DNA of 64,000 bases from Nocardiopsis sinuspersici (GTDB taxonomy: Bacteria; Actinomycetota; Actinomycetes; Streptosporangiales; Streptosporangiaceae): positions 83,894-147,893 of the forward strand of contig VWVT01000017.1 in the NCBI GenBank assembly GCA_008638415.1, written 5' to 3'. A program made the position numbers and the translations under genes. Below the pieces are notes generated by a model, which saw nothing but the letters and a program-made list of their open reading frames with translations, made no database searches and was not told the origin of the DNA. This document shows, piece after piece, positions 50,608 to 59,380 of this stretch. Each line of letters starts with the position of its first letter. Positions within the stretch are counted from its first letter, which is position 1.

Positions 50608-52752
50608 CTACCGATCCAGGACGTCGATGGAGCCGTCGGGGCGGATGGCCGGCAGGTCCTCGGGCGGCTCGCCGCCCGGGAGCAGCGGCTCGGCGGGCCC
50701 GGAGCCGCCCTCCCCCTCGGCCTGGCCGGGGCTCTCGAACCCGTAGATGCCCTCGTAGATCTCGCGGGCGATGGGCGCCGCCGTCATCCCGCCGGTGCCG
50801 CCCTGGGAGACCAGGACGGCGATGGCGAACTGCGGGTCGTCGGCGGGCGCGTAGGAGGCGAACCAGGACGAGACCTGGCGGCCCCGCACGTCGGCGCTGC
50901 CGGTCTTGCCCGCGACGGAGACCTTGTCCTGCGGGAACCCGGCGAAGGCGCCGGCGGCGGTTCCCTTCTTGGGGACCTCGGTGAGCGCCTTCTGCAGGTA
51001 CTCGAGGGTCTTGTCGCTGACCGGCAGCCGGTCGCGCACGACCGGCTCGATCTCCTTCACCTTCGACCCGTCCGCGGAGACCAGCGCCCGGCCGATGCGG
51101 GGCTCGTGGAGCGTGCCCCCGTTGGCGACGGCCGCGTAGGCGTTGGCGAGCTGGAGGGGCGTGACCAGGACGTCTCCCTGGCCGATGGAGAAGTTGACGG
51201 CCTCGTTGGCCCGCCACTGGAAGCCCTCCACGCACTGCTCGTAGGCCAGCAGCTTGAGGTAGGCGGCGCGCGAGGGGTCGGTCTTGGCGACCTCCGGGTA
51301 GCCGTGCTCGCCCCGGTGGCAGTTGTTCTCCCGGGTCTCCTGCCAGAAGGTGCGCTTCCACTCGCGGTCGGGAATGCGCCCCGAGGTCTCGTAGGGCAGG
51401 TCGATCCCGGTCGGGGAGCCGAAGCCGAAGCCGCGCGCCATGTTGGCCATGGCCTCCTCGGGCTCCCCCTCCGGGTACAGGCCGCCGTCCTTCTTCCACA
51501 TCTGGTAGCCGAGGTTGTAGAAGACGGTGTTGCAGGAGACCACGATGGCCTTGTGCAGGCTGATCGGCCCGTGGCCCTGGCCCGCGTAGTTCTGGTAGTT
51601 CTGCCCCGCCAGGTTCACCGAGCCCGGGCAGGCGTAGGTGCTGCGCAGCGAGTACCCGTTCTCCGCGGCCGCCGCGAGCGAGGAGACCTTGAACGTGGAA
51701 CCCGGCGGGTAGGTGCCCTGCACCGCGCGGGAGAGCAGCGGCTCGCCCGCCTCCTCGCTGAGCATCTCGTCGAAGGTCTCCTGGTCGATGCCGCCGCGCC
51801 AGATGGCGGGGTCGTAGGTGGGCAGGCTCGCCATGGCCACCACCCCGCCGGTGCGCACGTCCAGGACGACGGCGGCGCCGGAGTCGGCCTTGTAGCGGGG
51901 CCGGGCCTTGGCCATACCCTCGGCCAGCGCCTTCTCGGCGAGCTTCTGCACGCCCAGGTCGATGTGGGTGACCAGGTGCATGCCCGGTTCGGGAGGCGTC
52001 TCGGAGATCACCTCCATGACCTCGCCGTGGTTGTTCACCCCCAGCACGCGTTTGCCCGCGTCGCCGCGCAACTGCGCGTCGTAGGAGGCCTCCACCCCGT
52101 CTCGTCCCACCTGGTCGATACCGGTGAACTGGGTGCGCAGGTCCTCGCGGGCCTCCAGCTCCTCCTGGGTGATCGGCTGTAGATAGCCCACTAGCTGGGC
52201 CGCGTGGCCTCCCTGCGGGTACGAGCGGACGGCGTGGGCCTGGGCGCTGATGCCGGGGAAGTCGCCGGCTCGCTCCATGATCTGGAGGGCGACGGAGGGC
52301 TCCACGTCGTCGGCGAGGGTGACGGGCTGGTAGGGCGAGCCGGGCCAGCAGGGACGGCTCACCTCGGGCCCGCACAGGCGCATGCGCTGCTGGAGCTTCT
52401 CCGGCGACACGTCGAGCACCTCGGACAGGTCGCTGAGGACCTTCCTCCCGTTGTCCTTCATGCCCATGAGCTCGTGGTAGTCACCGGAGACCACCAGCTC
52501 GGTCCGGTTGTTCACCAGCGGGCGGCCGGTGGCGTCGAGGATCTGTCCGCGTGTGGCGGGGACGATGAGCTGCTGGTGGTGGTTGGCCATCGCCATCTCG
52601 CGGTAGTGGTCCCACATCGGGACCTGCAGGTACCACAGCCGGGCGGCCAGGAAGGCGAAGAGCGTCACGACCAGGACCTGGGCGATGACGAGCCCGGCCC
52701 GGCCGAGTCTGCGGCCGGGGGGCTCGAAGTCGTCGACGGGTGCTGCGCGCAC
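50608..52752 (-). CDS. mrdA: Penicillin-binding protein 2 (class B transpeptidase)
   Basis: 714 residues. One N-terminal membrane segment (about 20-40), the PBP dimerisation domain, then the transpeptidase: STFK with Ser352, SCN near 405 and KTG near 614. Catalyses D,D-transpeptidation with RodA. The stop of mreD lies three bases upstream. An acidic, Gly/Pro-rich tail closes the protein. Confidence 0.96.
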   Translation of the reverse strand: MRAAPVDDFEPPGRRLGRAGLVIAQVLVVTLFAFLAARLWYLQVPMWDHYREMAMANHHQQLIVPATRGQILDATGRPLVNNRTELVVSGDYHELMGMKDNGRKVLSDLSEVLDVSPEKLQQRMRLCGPEVSRPCWPGSPYQPVTLADDVEPSVALQIMERAGDFPGISAQAHAVRSYPQGGHAAQLVGYLQPITQEELEAREDLRTQFTGIDQVGRDGVEASYDAQLRGDAGKRVLGVNNHGEVMEVISETPPEPGMHLVTHIDLGVQKLAEKALAEGMAKARPRYKADSGAAVVLDVRTGGVVAMASLPTYDPAIWRGGIDQETFDEMLSEEAGEPLLSRAVQGTYPPGSTFKVSSLAAAAENGYSLRSTYACPGSVNLAGQNYQNYAGQGHGPISLHKAIVVSCNTVFYNLGYQMWKKDGGLYPEGEPEEAMANMARGFGFGSPTGIDLPYETSGRIPDREWKRTFWQETRENNCHRGEHGYPEVAKTDPSRAAYLKLLAYEQCVEGFQWRANEAVNFSIGQGDVLVTPLQLANAYAAVANGGTLHEPRIGRALVSADGSKVKEIEPVVRDRLPVSDKTLEYLQKALTEVPKKGTAAGAFAGFPQDKVSVAGKTGSADVRGRQVSSWFASYAPADDPQFAIAVLVSQGGTGGMTAAPIAREIYEGIYGFESPGQAEGEGGSGPAEPLLPGGEPPEDLPAIRPDGSIDVLDR

Positions 52753-52755
52753 GGC

Positions 52756-53316
52756 TCACCACCTCCCCGAGGGCATGGGGCCCCGGACCGCGGCGTACTC
52801 GTCGTCGGCGAGCGACTCGCGCACCCGCAGCAGCGGGAAGGCGACCAGCGGGGCGACCAGGGCCGTGAGGGCGGTGCCCACGAGGGTGTTGACCGCGACG
52901 GCGGCCAGCGACACACGCGGGTCCCCCATGAGCAGGCCGACCACCGCGTACCCCAGGCCCACGCCCAGGGCCGTGGCCGCCACCGTTCCCGTCACCGCCC
53001 ACACCGAGGAGCGCCCGTCCAGGGAGCCGGCCGAGCCGGTGTTCCTGCGCAGCAGGGCCAGCACGTAGGCGGCCAGGCACAGGACCAGGGCGTAGCGGCC
53101 CAGGACGTGTTCGGCGGGCGGGAGTACGTCCATGGCCAGCCCGGCGGCGAAGCCGCAGCCGGCCGCGGCGGCGGGGCTGGTGGTCAGGGCGACCGCGACG
53201 ACCACCGCGATCACGAGGTCCGGTCCGGCCCCCCAGTCGAACGGGAGCCGGTTGATGATCGTGGTCTGGACGAGTACGGCGGCGGGCACCGCGATCAGGG
53301 CCGCTGCGGTTCTCAT
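52756..53316 (-). CDS. mreD: Rod shape-determining protein MreD
   Basis: 186 residues, mostly hydrophobic, with five membrane segments; the family WGAGPDLVIAVVVAV segment follows the first. It overlaps mreC by 4 bases. Part of the elongasome; sequence conservation is low, so the name rests mainly on operon position. Confidence 0.93.
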   Translation of the reverse strand: MRTAAALIAVPAAVLVQTTIINRLPFDWGAGPDLVIAVVVAVALTTSPAAAAGCGFAAGLAMDVLPPAEHVLGRYALVLCLAAYVLALLRRNTGSAGSLDGRSSVWAVTGTVAATALGVGLGYAVVGLLMGDPRVSLAAVAVNTLVGTALTALVAPLVAFPLLRVRESLADDEYAAVRGPMPSGRW

Positions 53317-54212
53317 GACCGGTCCCCCTTGTCGGGTCGGGGCGGGAGCACGGAGTCGCGCGGGTCCTCCTCCGGACCCCGCACCACCACGCCCACCACG
53401 TCCAGGGACGAGAAGTCCACGGCCGGGGCGATGTCGGCGAGGCGGCTGAGCGCGCCGGGCGCCACCTGCACTTCTTCGACGGTGCCGATGGGCACGCCGG
53501 GCACGAAGGGCGCGCCCTCGTGCGAGCCGAGCGTGACCACCCGGTCTCCGGGATCCACCTGCGCCTCCAGGTCGAACAGCTCCAGGGTCAGCTCGGCCTC
53601 GGGGCCGCCGGGAACGGTCCCGCCGTTGACCACGCCGATCTTGCGTGTGGCCTCCAGCCGGGCGCCGACCGCGGACTTGACGTCGGTGGCGAGCATGACG
53701 GTGGCGGTGTGCGGACCGGCCTCGGTCACGCGCCCCACCAGGCCGGAGCCGTTGACCACGGTCATGTCCGGGCGCACGCCGGACTCGGTTCCGGCGTCGA
53801 TGGTGACCGTGTCGGCGTAGCCGCGCGCGGTGACGTGGGTGACGGCCTGGGCGGCGACGATCTCGTAGCCGCCCAGGCCGGCCAGGTCCAGGAGTTCGTC
53901 GAGCTGCTTCGAGCGCTGCTCGTCGATGCGGGCGGCCTGGAGCTGGTCCTTCAGGTCGGCGTTGGCCTGCTCCAGTTCGGTGATGCGGTCGGAGGTCTCC
54001 GGGCTCTGGCGCAGCCCGTCGTAGAGGGCGGCCGCCGGCGCGGTCGCCCAGCCCACCCCCGCGGCGGTGGGCGCGAACACGAGTTCGCCGCCCGCGCGGG
54101 CCGCGGAGGTGACGGGGTCGCCGCCGGGTCGCGCGTCCAGGACGAGCAGGGCCACGGCCGCCGCGAGGAGCACGGCCAGGATCAGTCTGGATCGGGACGA
54201 GTCGCGGAACAT
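53313..54212 (-). CDS. mreC: Rod shape-determining protein MreC
   Basis: 299 residues. One N-terminal membrane segment (about 9-25), a coiled-coil around residues 70-105 (SDRITELEQANADLKDQLQA), then the two beta domains with TIDAGTESGVRPDMTVVNGSGLVGRV in two parts (the GxxxGVRPDMTVV and GLVGRV motifs). A basic/acidic disordered C-terminus follows. It is periplasm-side scaffold, linking MreB to PBP2. Starts one base after the mreB stop. Confidence 0.96.
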   Translation of the reverse strand: MFRDSSRSRLILAVLLAAAVALLVLDARPGGDPVTSAARAGGELVFAPTAAGVGWATAPAAALYDGLRQSPETSDRITELEQANADLKDQLQAARIDEQRSKQLDELLDLAGLGGYEIVAAQAVTHVTARGYADTVTIDAGTESGVRPDMTVVNGSGLVGRVTEAGPHTATVMLATDVKSAVGARLEATRKIGVVNGGTVPGGPEAELTLELFDLEAQVDPGDRVVTLGSHEGAPFVPGVPIGTVEEVQVAPGALSRLADIAPAVDFSSLDVVGVVVRGPEEDPRDSVLPPRPDKGDRS

Positions 54213-54213
54213 G

Positions 54214-55248
54214 TCATCGCCGCCGTTCGGGAACGAGGACCTGGTGGAGGCGCTCGTAGTTCTCGACGCAGGTGCCCGAGCCGAGGGCGACGGAGTCGAG
54301 CGCGTTGTCGGCCACGTGGATGGGCATGCCGGTCTCGTGCAGGAGCCGCTCGTCGAGTCCGCGGAGCAGGGCCCCGCCGCCGGTGACGGCGATACCGCGG
54401 TCCATGATGTCCCCGGACAGCTCCGGAGGGCACTTGTCGAGGCTGGTGCGGATCGCGTCGATGATGGCGATGACCGGTTCCTCGATGGCCTGGCGCACGT
54501 CGGTCTCGGACAGGACGATGGTCTTGGGCAGGCCGCTGACGAGGTCGCGTCCCCGCACCTCGGCGCGGACCTCCTCCGAGCCGCTGGGATAGGCGGACCC
54601 GACGGCCATCTTGAGCTCCTCCGCGGTGCGCTCCCCGATCATCAGGGAGTACTCCTTCTTGACGAAGGTCGTGATGGCCTGGTCGAGTTCGTCGCCGCCC
54701 ACGCGGATGGACTGGGACGTGACGATGCCGCCCATGGAGATGACGGCGACCTCGGTGGTGCCGCCGCCGATGTCCACGACCATGTTGCCGGTGGGTTCGT
54801 GGACGGGGAGCCCGGCGCCGATGGCGGCGGCCATGGGCTCCTCGATGATGTAGACCCGGCGTGCGCCCGCCTGGTAGCCCGCCTCCTTGACGGCGCGGTG
54901 CTCGACCGAGGTGATACCGCTCGGGACGGCGACGATCAGGCGGGGCTTGGCGAAGTGGCGCCGTCGGTGGATCTTCTGGATGAAGTAGCGCAGCATGCGC
55001 TCGGTGATCTCGAAGTCGGCGATGACGCCGTCCTTCAGGGGGCGGATCGCCGTGATGTTGTCAGGTGTGCGGCCGATCATCTGCTTGGCCTCGATGCCGA
55101 CGGCGACGATCCTGCCCGTTGAGGTGTTGAGCGCGACCACCGACGGCTCGTTCAGAACGATGCCGCGTCCGCGCACGTACACGAGCGTGTTGGCGGTGCC
55201 AAGGTCGACGGCCATGTCCCGGCCGAGAAAAGCAAGGTTGTTCGGCAT
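54214..55248 (-). CDS. mreB: Rod shape-determining protein MreB (actin-like)
   Basis: 344 residues, usual length. [20 protein letters not shown] is phosphate-1 and [14 protein letters not shown] phosphate-2; the adenosine motif [15 protein letters not shown] is at the C-terminal end. First gene of the mre operon. AT-rich sequence with TATCGT/GATACG-like boxes at 55300-55345 is a likely promoter. Confidence 0.97.
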   Translation of the reverse strand: MPNNLAFLGRDMAVDLGTANTLVYVRGRGIVLNEPSVVALNTSTGRIVAVGIEAKQMIGRTPDNITAIRPLKDGVIADFEITERMLRYFIQKIHRRRHFAKPRLIVAVPSGITSVEHRAVKEAGYQAGARRVYIIEEPMAAAIGAGLPVHEPTGNMVVDIGGGTTEVAVISMGGIVTSQSIRVGGDELDQAITTFVKKEYSLMIGERTAEELKMAVGSAYPSGSEEVRAEVRGRDLVSGLPKTIVLSETDVRQAIEEPVIAIIDAIRTSLDKCPPELSGDIMDRGIAVTGGGALLRGLDERLLHETGMPIHVADNALDSVALGSGTCVENYERLHQVLVPERRR

Positions 55249-55427
55249 GTAACGTCCTCAGAGGCGCCGTGTCGGGCGTGGCGACGCGAGCGACCATACG
55301 TAGTCGATCCGTCACGATAGGTATCCAGTCCCCCGTATCGTAACGGTCAGCACTTAGTCCGTTACGCAAACACACCGAATTGTTGCCCCGACGGCGGACG
55401 AATCCGAAGAAGTCCCCTCATGACGAA

Positions 55428-55458
55428 GCCGCGGGTCCCATGCCGAAGAACCCGCGGC
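55428..55458 (-). terminator. Hairpin terminator downstream of ndk
   Basis: 9-bp stem GCCGCGGGT/ACCCGCGGC with a 13-base loop, 15 bases beyond the ndk stop, before the mreB leader. Confidence 0.55.
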
Positions 55459-55472
55459 CCGCTCCGCCCCGC

Positions 55473-55877
55473 CTACAGGTCGGGGAAGAAAAGCTTGATC
55501 TCGCGCTCGGCGGAGTAGGTGGAGTCCGAGCCGTGCACGATGTTCTGCTGCACCTCCAGCGCGAAGTCGCCGCGGATGGTGCCGGGGGAGGCGGTCACCG
55601 GGTCGGTGGCGCCGGCCAGGGCCCGGAAGGCCTCCACCGCGCGCTCGCCCTCGACCACCACGGCCACCAGCGGACCGCCGGTGATGAACTCGACGAGCGA
55701 GTCGAAGAACGGGCGCTCGGCGTGCTCCTCGTAGTGTGTCCTGGCGGTCTCGGTGTCGAGCGTGCGCAGCTCCATCGCGACCAGCTGCAGGCCCTTGCGC
55801 TCGATGCGCGAGATGACCTCGCCGACGATGTTGCGGCGGACGCCGTCCGGCTTGATGAGAACGAGAGTGCGCTCCAC
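55473..55877 (-). CDS. ndk: Nucleoside-diphosphate kinase
   Basis: 134 residues. [20 protein letters not shown] is the family start, and the catalytic histidine is in [16 protein letters not shown]. It transfers the gamma phosphate between nucleoside triphosphates and diphosphates. Order folC-DUF4233-ndk-mreB is the usual actinobacterial one. Confidence 0.98.
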   Translation of the reverse strand: MERTLVLIKPDGVRRNIVGEVISRIERKGLQLVAMELRTLDTETARTHYEEHAERPFFDSLVEFITGGPLVAVVVEGERAVEAFRALAGATDPVTASPGTIRGDFALEVQQNIVHGSDSTYSAEREIKLFFPDL

Positions 55878-56037
55878 GTGCGTGTCAACTCCTCACTGGG
55901 GCTCCGCGTGGCGCACGTGGGCTGTTCGCCCACGGCGTCGGCCGCACGCGGAGGGTTCGGGTGATGGGTCACGGAAGCGGGGGCCGAGGAGCGGGAGTCC
56001 CTCCCTGCTCCGGCCACCCGCCCGGACGTGCGTCACA

Positions 56038-56451
56038 CTATCGCGTTTGCCGGGACGACGCGGATGTCACGACGTCGCCGTCCCCACCGGCCTCCCCGGC
56101 CTCCCGGGCGGCCTCCGCCTCGGCCCTGGCCCGGTGCGCGGCCTTCACCTCGTCGGTACGGCGGCCCATGATCACACCGGTCACCCACAGGGACACGAAG
56201 ACCACGGCGATCAGCACCGCCCCGGAGACCAGGAAGGAGGTGAACAGGAACGCGGCCTGCAGCACCCAGGCGGCGTAGTGCGCCAGGCGGTACTTCTGGA
56301 GGCCGGAGAGCACGAGGGCGGCGGCGGCCATCCCGCCCCACAGGCCCGCTGCCAGGGCCGGGGCCATCCCCTCCAGGGCGATGGCGACGGGGATGAAGAG
56401 GCCGATCACGATGACCTCGAACACCAGGATGACGGCGCAGACTACACGCAC
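56038..56451 (-). CDS. DUF4233 membrane protein
   Basis: 137 residues from GTG 56451 with GAAGGGA upstream. Four hydrophobic segments (about 4-25, 32-50, 58-75, 78-100), then a charged Ala/Glu/Arg-rich tail. It is located between folC and ndk in actinomycetes, and this conserved position is the main evidence. Function unknown. It starts 34 bases after the folC stop. Confidence 0.87.
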   Translation of the reverse strand: MRVVCAVILVFEVIVIGLFIPVAIALEGMAPALAAGLWGGMAAAALVLSGLQKYRLAHYAAWVLQAAFLFTSFLVSGAVLIAVVFVSLWVTGVIMGRRTDEVKAAHRARAEAEAAREAGEAGGDGDVVTSASSRQTR

Positions 56452-56485
56452 GGCGGGTTCCCTTCGTAGTGGGCCGTCCGGCCCG

Positions 56486-57835
56486 TCACTCCCCCGCGCC
56501 GCGCAGCAGGTGGACGGCGTCACCGGCGGTGACGACCGATCCGGTGACCAGTACACCGGATCCACCGAACTCGCCGTTCTCCTCGGCCAGGCCCACGGCC
56601 TGGTCGATGGCGTCGTCGAGTCGGGGTGCCACGTGCACGCGGTCCTCGCCGAAGATCTGCTGGGCGACGGTGGACAGCCGATCCGGGTCGAGGGAGCGCG
56701 GTGAGGAGTTACGGGTGACGACGATCTCGTCGAGTAGCGGTTCGAGGGGGTCGAGAATCCCCTCGACGTCCTTGTCGGCCATGATCGCGACCACTCCGAC
56801 CAGCCGGGAGAAGGCGAAGGCCTCCTCCACGGCCGCGGCGGTGGCGATCATCCCGGCGGGGTTGTGCGCGGCGTCGGCGATGACGGTCGGGCTGGTGCGC
56901 ACGATCTCCATGCGGCCCGGGGAGTCCGCCTCCGCGAAGGCCTCGCCGACGATCTCCGGGTCCAGGCCGTCGGCGTCCTCGCCGGCGGAGAAGGCCTCCA
57001 CCGCGGCGATGGCGACGGCCGCGTTTCCGGCCTGGTGCGCTCCGAAGAGCGGAAGGAGCAGGTTCTCGTAGTTGCCGGTGAGGCCCTTGATGTCGACCTG
57101 CTGACCGCCCACGGCGACCTCGCGGGCGGTGACGCCGAACTCCAGACCCTCCCGGGCCACCTGGGCCCCGATCTCGGAGGCGCTGCGAAGGAGCGCCTCG
57201 GCTGCGGGCAGCGGCTGCTCGGCCATGACCACCACGGAGTCGGGCTTGATGATGCCCGCCTTCTCCTCGGCGATGCCCTCCAGCGTGTCGGGCAGGTACT
57301 CGGTGTGGTCGATGCCGATGGGGGTCACCACGGCGACGTCCCCGTCGACGACGTTGGTGGCGTCCCACCGGCCGCCCATGCCGACCTCGACCACGGCGAC
57401 GTCCACGGGTGCGTCGGCGAAGGCCGCGTAGGCCATCCCGGTGAGGATCTCGAAGAACGACAGCGGGGCGTCGTTCATCAGGTCGGCCATCTCGATCTGG
57501 GGCCGGATGTCGTCGTAGGCCTCGACGAACTGCTCCCGGGAGACCGGTTTCCCGTCGATGACGATGCGTTCGCGCACGGTGCGCAGGTGCGGGCTGGTGT
57601 AGCGGCCCACACGCAGGCCGCGTGCGCGCATGAGCGCGTCGATCATGCGGGCGGTGGAGGTCTTGCCGTTGGTACCCGTGACATGGATGACCCGGAAGTT
57701 GCGGTGCGGGTCGCCCAGGAGGTCCAGCAGTGTGCGGATCCGGTCCAGACGAGGATCGATGTCGGACTCGGGTGCGCGGGAGAGGATCTCCGCGGTCACC
57801 TCGTCGTAGCGCTGCTCGGCGCTGGCGTCACTCAC
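56486..57835 (-). CDS. folC: Bifunctional folylpolyglutamate synthase/dihydrofolate synthase
   Basis: 449 residues from GTG 57835. VIHVTGTNGKTSTARMID is the P-loop, SPHLRTVRERI the folate-binding segment, VVEVGMGGRWDATNVVD with the carbamoylated-lysine-side sheet, IADAAHNPAG the D-A-H-N motif, and ADKDVEGILDPL in the C-terminal domain. Adds glutamate to dihydropteroate and folates. Divergent from a degenerate paralogue at 57956; only 120 bases separate the two starts. Confidence 0.96.
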   Translation of the reverse strand: MSDASAEQRYDEVTAEILSRAPESDIDPRLDRIRTLLDLLGDPHRNFRVIHVTGTNGKTSTARMIDALMRARGLRVGRYTSPHLRTVRERIVIDGKPVSREQFVEAYDDIRPQIEMADLMNDAPLSFFEILTGMAYAAFADAPVDVAVVEVGMGGRWDATNVVDGDVAVVTPIGIDHTEYLPDTLEGIAEEKAGIIKPDSVVVMAEQPLPAAEALLRSASEIGAQVAREGLEFGVTAREVAVGGQQVDIKGLTGNYENLLLPLFGAHQAGNAAVAIAAVEAFSAGEDADGLDPEIVGEAFAEADSPGRMEIVRTSPTVIADAAHNPAGMIATAAAVEEAFAFSRLVGVVAIMADKDVEGILDPLEPLLDEIVVTRNSSPRSLDPDRLSTVAQQIFGEDRVHVAPRLDDAIDQAVGLAEENGEFGGSGVLVTGSVVTAGDAVHLLRGAGE

Positions 57836-57955
57836 GGTGTCTCGGTGTCTCGCTTGTTCGGGGTGTACACCCGCGCCAGTGTACGCGCCCTCACCTGGGA
57901 CCGGACGCCGGGTAAAGGAACCGGTGGCACATGTCGCACGGACCATACTGGTGCC

Positions 57956-59308
57956 ATGCCGAGTCTTGACCCCTTCTTCACCGAGTGGGCGCGACGGCGC
58001 CCCGGACGGGCCCGCAGCCTGGAACGCGCCGCGGCGCTGGCGCGCGCCCTCGGACTGGACGCCGACCGCGCCCCGGTGCTGGGGGTGGTGGGGTCCAAGG
58101 GCAAGGGCACCACCGCGACCACGGCGGCGGCGGCGCTGGCGTCGGCCGGGCTGCGCACGGTACTGGTCACCGGGCCGAGCTTCCGGTCCTACCGCGAGCG
58201 GGTGCGGGTGGACGGGATGTCGGTGACCGACGCCGAACTGGACGCGCTGGGTGCCCGGATCGACGCCGCACGCCGCGGGCTGCCACCGGTGGAGGAGTCC
58301 GGCGGGTACCTGGCGCCGAGCGGGCTGTTCCTGGTCGCGGGACTGCTGCACGCCCGCGATGTGGAGGCCGACGTGTGCGTGCTGGAGGCCGGGATGGGCG
58401 GGCACCGCGACGAGCTGCGCCTGGTCGGTCCGGAGGTCGTCGCGCTGGGGAGCGTCTTCGCCGAGCACGTGGGGGTCCTCGGCGACACCGTGGAGGAGAT
58501 CGCCCGGGAGAAGGCGCGGGTCGCCGGGGAGCGGACCCGCGCGCTGGTGCGCCTGCCGCAGACCGCGGGGGTGGCCGCGGAGGTCGACGCCGCCCTGGCC
58601 GAGGCCACCGGCGGCCGGGTCCGCGCCGAGGTGGTCGACCCCGGGCGGCCGGGGGTGGAGCCGCCGCCCGCGCTGCGCCCGCCGGGGCTGTCCGCCGCGT
58701 CGGGGGTGCTGGGCACGGCCGCCGCCGCACGGATGCTGGACCACCTGGGCCGCCCGCCGATGGACCGGGAACGGCTGCACGCCGTGCTGGGCACCCTACG
58801 GCTGCCGGGAAGGCTGTCCCACCATGCCGTCCCCACCGAAGACGCGAGCGGCGGTGGTGGTGACGGCGGGGCCACGGAAGACGCGAGCGGCGGTGGTGAC
58901 GGCGGGGCCACAGGAGACGCGGGCGACGAAAGCACGGGAGCGGTACCGGACGCGGAGGTCCTCGTGGACTCGGCCATCGACCGCGCCGGCGTCTCCGCCG
59001 CGCTGGCCCACGCCCGCGGGCTGTGGGGCCGGGTGGACCACGTTCTGCTGTGCCTGCCCGACCACAAGGACGTGTCCGGGGCCGTGGAGGCCCTGGGCGA
59101 CCTGCCGGTGACCGCCGTGCGCCTGCCCGAGGCCCACCTGCGGTTCGAGCACGCCCTGCCCGACCACTGGGACCGGATGGACGCCGACGGCCTCTCCCCC
59201 GCGGCCCTGAGGGCGCTCGGCACACGTGTGCTGGCCCTGGGCACGGTCTACTTCACCGGCCGGGTCCTGGAGGCCGTGGACGCCCCCACCGACCGGCTCT
59301 TCGGCTGA
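57956..59308 (+). CDS. FolC-like Mur-ligase-family paralogue with degenerate motifs, function unknown
   Basis: 450 residues. The overall plan is that of FolC: VVGSKGKGTTATT P-loop near residue 43, SFRSYRERVRVDG at the folate-segment position, VCVLEAGMGGHRDELRLV, and in the C-terminal domain LPDHKDVSGAVEAL and LALGTVYFTGRV. Two motifs are changed: TNGKTS to SKGKGTT and D-A-A-H-N-P-A-G to D-S-A-I-D-R-A-G, losing the conserved His-Asn. An imperfect Asp/Gly/Ala repeat (about residues 296-330, coding 58842-58935) is inserted just before that segment. No ribosome site precedes the ATG; CATACT 7-12 bases upstream could be a -10 box, so the mRNA may be leaderless. Divergent from folC. Confidence 0.75.
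   Translation: MPSLDPFFTEWARRRPGRARSLERAAALARALGLDADRAPVLGVVGSKGKGTTATTAAAALASAGLRTVLVTGPSFRSYRERVRVDGMSVTDAELDALGARIDAARRGLPPVEESGGYLAPSGLFLVAGLLHARDVEADVCVLEAGMGGHRDELRLVGPEVVALGSVFAEHVGVLGDTVEEIAREKARVAGERTRALVRLPQTAGVAAEVDAALAEATGGRVRAEVVDPGRPGVEPPPALRPPGLSAASGVLGTAAAARMLDHLGRPPMDRERLHAVLGTLRLPGRLSHHAVPTEDASGGGGDGGATEDASGGGDGGATGDAGDESTGAVPDAEVLVDSAIDRAGVSAALAHARGLWGRVDHVLLCLPDHKDVSGAVEALGDLPVTAVRLPEAHLRFEHALPDHWDRMDADGLSPAALRALGTRVLALGTVYFTGRVLEAVDAPTDRLFG
58842..58935 (+). repeat. Imperfect in-frame repeat coding a Gly/Asp/Ala linker
   Basis: Units of about 36-39 bases built on GAAGACGCGAGCGGCGGTGG and GACGGCGGGGCCACG occur two and a half times in tandem; unit lengths are multiples of three, so the frame is kept. 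Encodes E-D-A-S-G-G-G-(G)-D-G-G-A-T repeats. Confidence 0.75.
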
Positions 59309-59316
59309 GACCGAGA

Positions 59317-59348
59317 GGCGGGGACGGCGCCGAGGCGCCGCCCCCGCC
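59317..59348. terminator. Bidirectional terminator
   Basis: Hairpin GGCGGGG-(A)-CGGCGCC / GGCGCCG-CCCCGCC region with a two-base loop, between the convergent FolC paralogue and LVIVD gene; one base bulge. Confidence 0.65.
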
Positions 59349-59380
59349 GGGGTCACCACTCGTGGTGTCGTCCGCCCTTC

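Noticed and set aside
47492-50746. Plus-strand open frame of 1084 codons across rodA and the TIGR03960 gene
   Set aside because: It crosses two real minus-strand genes, lacks any recognisable domain and has a composition typical of antisense frames.
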